Positions 32,307 through 34,133 of a stretch of 34,133 nucleotides of DNA are shown piece after piece; positions within the stretch are counted from its first letter, which is position 1; each line of letters starts with the position of its first letter. Below the pieces are notes generated by a model that saw only the letters and a list, made by a program, of their open reading frames with translations, had not been told where the DNA came from and did not search any database. This DNA is from JADJVL01 sp039812765 (GTDB lineage Bacteria > Acidobacteriota > Holophagae > Holophagales > Holophagaceae): positions 1-34,133 of the forward strand of contig JBDIBF010000028.1 in assembly GCA_039812765.1 (NCBI GenBank). Direction: 5' to 3'. The translations under genes were made by a program, and so were the position numbers.

Positions 32307-34133
32307 AGTCCGACCCCAGGACCGGAGCACGGCCTTCACCTTCGGCTTGAGGTCCGCCTCGCTGGCCCCGCCGTAGGCCACCGCGTCCACGTCCCCCGCC
32401 AGCGCCTCGAGGAGCCCGGCCAGGGCGGGATGGGCGAGGCCCAGGCGGCGGAGCCAGGCCCGGGCCGTCTCCCCCGGTCCGGGCTCGAGGCCGGGCCCGG
32501 CCCGCCGCAGCAGGGGGCGGAGGGCCCGCACGCGGTGGAGGCGTAGCTCCGCGTCCACGGCGCGCCGGCGCCCCTTCCCGAGGATCCGCCACGCGAGGAC
32601 CAGCAGCGCCGCCAGGCCGGCGACGAAGGCCTCGCGAGGCCCGGGGCGCCACGAGGGCAGCCCGCGTACGGCCTGCCGGATCCACTCGGCGCCTTCCAAC
32701 TGGTCCGCGTCGGAGAAGCGGACGACGTGTCGGTCCCACCGGTAGGACACCGCGTCCGCCCACCGCCGCAGGGCCGCTCGCCAGCCGGTGGAGCCCGGGG
32801 CCGGGGGTGCGGGCGGCGTGGGGTCCGCAACCCGCCAGCCCTGGGCCTCCGCGTCGTAGTACTCCACCCATGCGTGAGCCTCGTTCTGGGTGACGAGGAA
32901 GTAGCCGCCCTCCTCGCTGAAGGCCCCCAGGCGGTAGCCGTTCACCACCCGCGCGGGGATGCCTCGGCTGCGGAGCATGAAGGCGAGGCTGGAGGCGAAG
33001 TACTCGCAGTGTCCCGCCTGGGTGCGGTCCAGGAAGTCCTCGAGCGGGTTGGCGGCGGCGCCGGAGGGGTTCTCCGTCGTGTAACGGAAGGCGCGCAGCC
33101 GGGCGGTAAGGCGCCGGGCCAGGGCGGACGGGGTACGCTGGGCCGCGGGAAGGCTGTCCGGCGCGTTGCGCAGGCTGAAGCGTCGGGCGGCCTCGGCCTC
33201 CTCCGGGACGTAGGTGAGGGTCGCGAGCCGGCGGGTGCGCGTCCACCGGGCCTCCTCGGGCAGGAAGGGTTCCGGCCCGCGGCTCCGGGCCGCGACTCCC
33301 AGGTTCAGCCAGCGCTGGGGCGGGTAGACCCAGCGCACGCTGTCGCCGAGGGCAGAGCGCACCGGGAAGATCGGCGGCCACTGCACGTCCACCTCCTCGC
33401 CGTAGGGCAGGGGGATGATGCCCTGGGGGCTGGGGGCCACGTAGAACTCCGCCTCCCGCCGCAGGAAGGCGTCCGCGGGCGGCAGGAAGGCCACGCGCCT
33501 TTCCCAGGTGGAGCTGTCCGCCTTCCACTGCAGCCCGTCCAGCTTCTCCAGCGCCAGGCCCCGGAGCAGGGCGTAGCGGTCCGCGAGGCGGGCGCGCCCT
33601 TCGGGCCCGGCCTCGCGGAGCGGGATCACGCGCATCACCACTTCCGGGTTCCCTGCGATGGGGCCGCCGCCGCCCAGGTCGAGGCTCTCGCTGAGGCCCG
33701 CCTGGGAGCCCATCAGGCCGGCGATGGAGAAGGGCAGGGGGCGCAGGGCCAACGTGGTCCGCGGCAGCACCAGGAAGAAGCCCCCGGCGAGGGCCAGCAC
33801 GCCCGCCGTCCATGGCACGGCGCGCCCCAGGGGCGCCCGCTGAAGGGGGCCCCGCCGGAGCTGGGCGCTCTGCTCCCAGGCGAGCTGGAGGAGGACCACG
33901 GAGGCCCCCAGCACCCAGGCCACGGACCAGCCCATGAAGCCGATCTCCGCGGTGGTCACGGCGGTGGTGATGAAGAGGAGGAAGCCCATGAAAAGGAGCT
34001 GGCGGCGCTGAGGAAGCTCCCGGGGCAGGACCAGGCGCAGGCCGCACAGGATGAAGAGGGTGTGCACCGCCACCACCACCGGATTCCGGCGGCCCGTGGG
34101 TCCGAAGAGGTCCAGGAGGAAGATGGCCGCGGC
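32301..34133 (-). CDS. TgpA-like membrane transglutaminase (5' part missing)
   Basis: The frame is open to the right edge (611 codons seen), so the N-terminus, with more membrane helices, lies outside; ATG 34079 is internal to a helix-rich stretch and is unlikely to be the true start. Visible order: about four membrane helices; a periplasmic region including an extracellular DUF3488-like part; the transglutaminase core with catalytic Cys in TQAGHCEYFASSLAFMLRSRGIPARVV, His in NEAHAWVEYYD and Asp in WRVADPTPP; one more membrane helix (FVAGLAALLVLAWRIL); and a cytosolic DUF4129-like tail ending in KPKVKAVLRSWG. TgpA proteins are commonly encoded after a MoxR ATPase and a DUF58 protein, which would lie to the right of this window. 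Function: periplasmic protein cross-linking or proteolysis, unproven. Confidence 0.88.
   Translation of the reverse strand, partial: AAAIFLLDLFGPTGRRNPVVVAVHTLFILCGLRLVLPRELPQRRQLLFMGFLLFITTAVTTAEIGFMGWSVAWVLGASVVLLQLAWEQSAQLRRGPLQRAPLGRAVPWTAGVLALAGGFFLVLPRTTLALRPLPFSIAGLMGSQAGLSESLDLGGGGPIAGNPEVVMRVIPLREAGPEGRARLADRYALLRGLALEKLDGLQWKADSSTWERRVAFLPPADAFLRREAEFYVAPSPQGIIPLPYGEEVDVQWPPIFPVRSALGDSVRWVYPPQRWLNLGVAARSRGPEPFLPEEARWTRTRRLATLTYVPEEAEAARRFSLRNAPDSLPAAQRTPSALARRLTARLRAFRYTTENPSGAAANPLEDFLDRTQAGHCEYFASSLAFMLRSRGIPARVVNGYRLGAFSEEGGYFLVTQNEAHAWVEYYDAEAQGWRVADPTPPAPPAPGSTGWRAALRRWADAVSYRWDRHVVRFSDADQLEGAEWIRQAVRGLPSWRPGPREAFVAGLAALLVLAWRILGKGRRRAVDAELRLHRVRALRPLLRRAGPGLEPGPGETARAWLRRLGLAHPALAGLLEALAGDVDAVAYGGASEADLKPKVKAVLRSWGRTS

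Overview
This is 34.1 kb of very GC-rich chromosomal DNA, dense with bacterial genes and with no phage, plasmid, IS or CRISPR signature. Several features suggest an Acidobacteriota of the Holophagae/Geothrix type: short gaps between genes, GGAGG-type ribosome sites, TAnnnT -10 boxes with no clear -35, small c-type cytochromes, a TgpA-like transglutaminase and membrane spermidine-synthase-like proteins. That placement is inference; no rRNA lies in the window. Layout, left to right. (1) 1-3118, minus: a membrane protein, an Rsm22-family methyltransferase and an M14 carboxypeptidase (cut by the left edge), probably one operon. (2) 3224-9264, plus: a Gfo/Idh/MocA oxidoreductase and a GNAT enzyme (GTGA overlap), then a DUF3800 gene that looks inserted, a serine hydrolase lacking its N-terminus, a SpoIID/LytB protein and the leucyl/phenylalanyl-tRNA-protein transferase Aat. 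(3) 9301-11351: small membrane, secreted or unknown proteins. (4) 11619-13469, plus: a LemA-TPM-TPM operon. (5) 13501-17124, minus: clpS-clpA and a TolB-like propeller protein. With aat, this places the tagging enzyme, adaptor and unfoldase of the bacterial N-degron pathway within 7.5 kb. (6) 17234-19685: an uncharacterised Cys-motif protein, an unusual cyclic-nucleotide-domain/aspartate ammonia-lyase fusion, and tRNA-Leu(UAA). (7) 19707-26963: a surface-sugar locus. dprE2 and dprE1 homologues (minus) diverge from a UbiA-family prenyltransferase (plus); these match three steps of mycobacterial decaprenyl-phosphoryl-arabinose synthesis. Beside them are a methyltransferase, a polytopic GT2 glycosyltransferase and a large GT-C-like membrane protein. 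(8) 27062-34133: two overlapping small cytochrome c genes, a PcrA/UvrD helicase, a membrane-bound spermidine-synthase-like protein, and a TgpA-like transglutaminase cut by the right edge. The observations most worth following are the UbiA/DprE1/DprE2 set outside Actinobacteria next to a GT-C protein (with Ala at the position of the benzothiazinone-target Cys), the cNMP-aspartase fusion, the DUF3800 insertion that appears to have beheaded a serine hydrolase, a recurring -10 motif placed exactly one promoter spacing upstream of several ATGs (predicted leaderless transcripts), and a short hairpin at every convergent gene junction.
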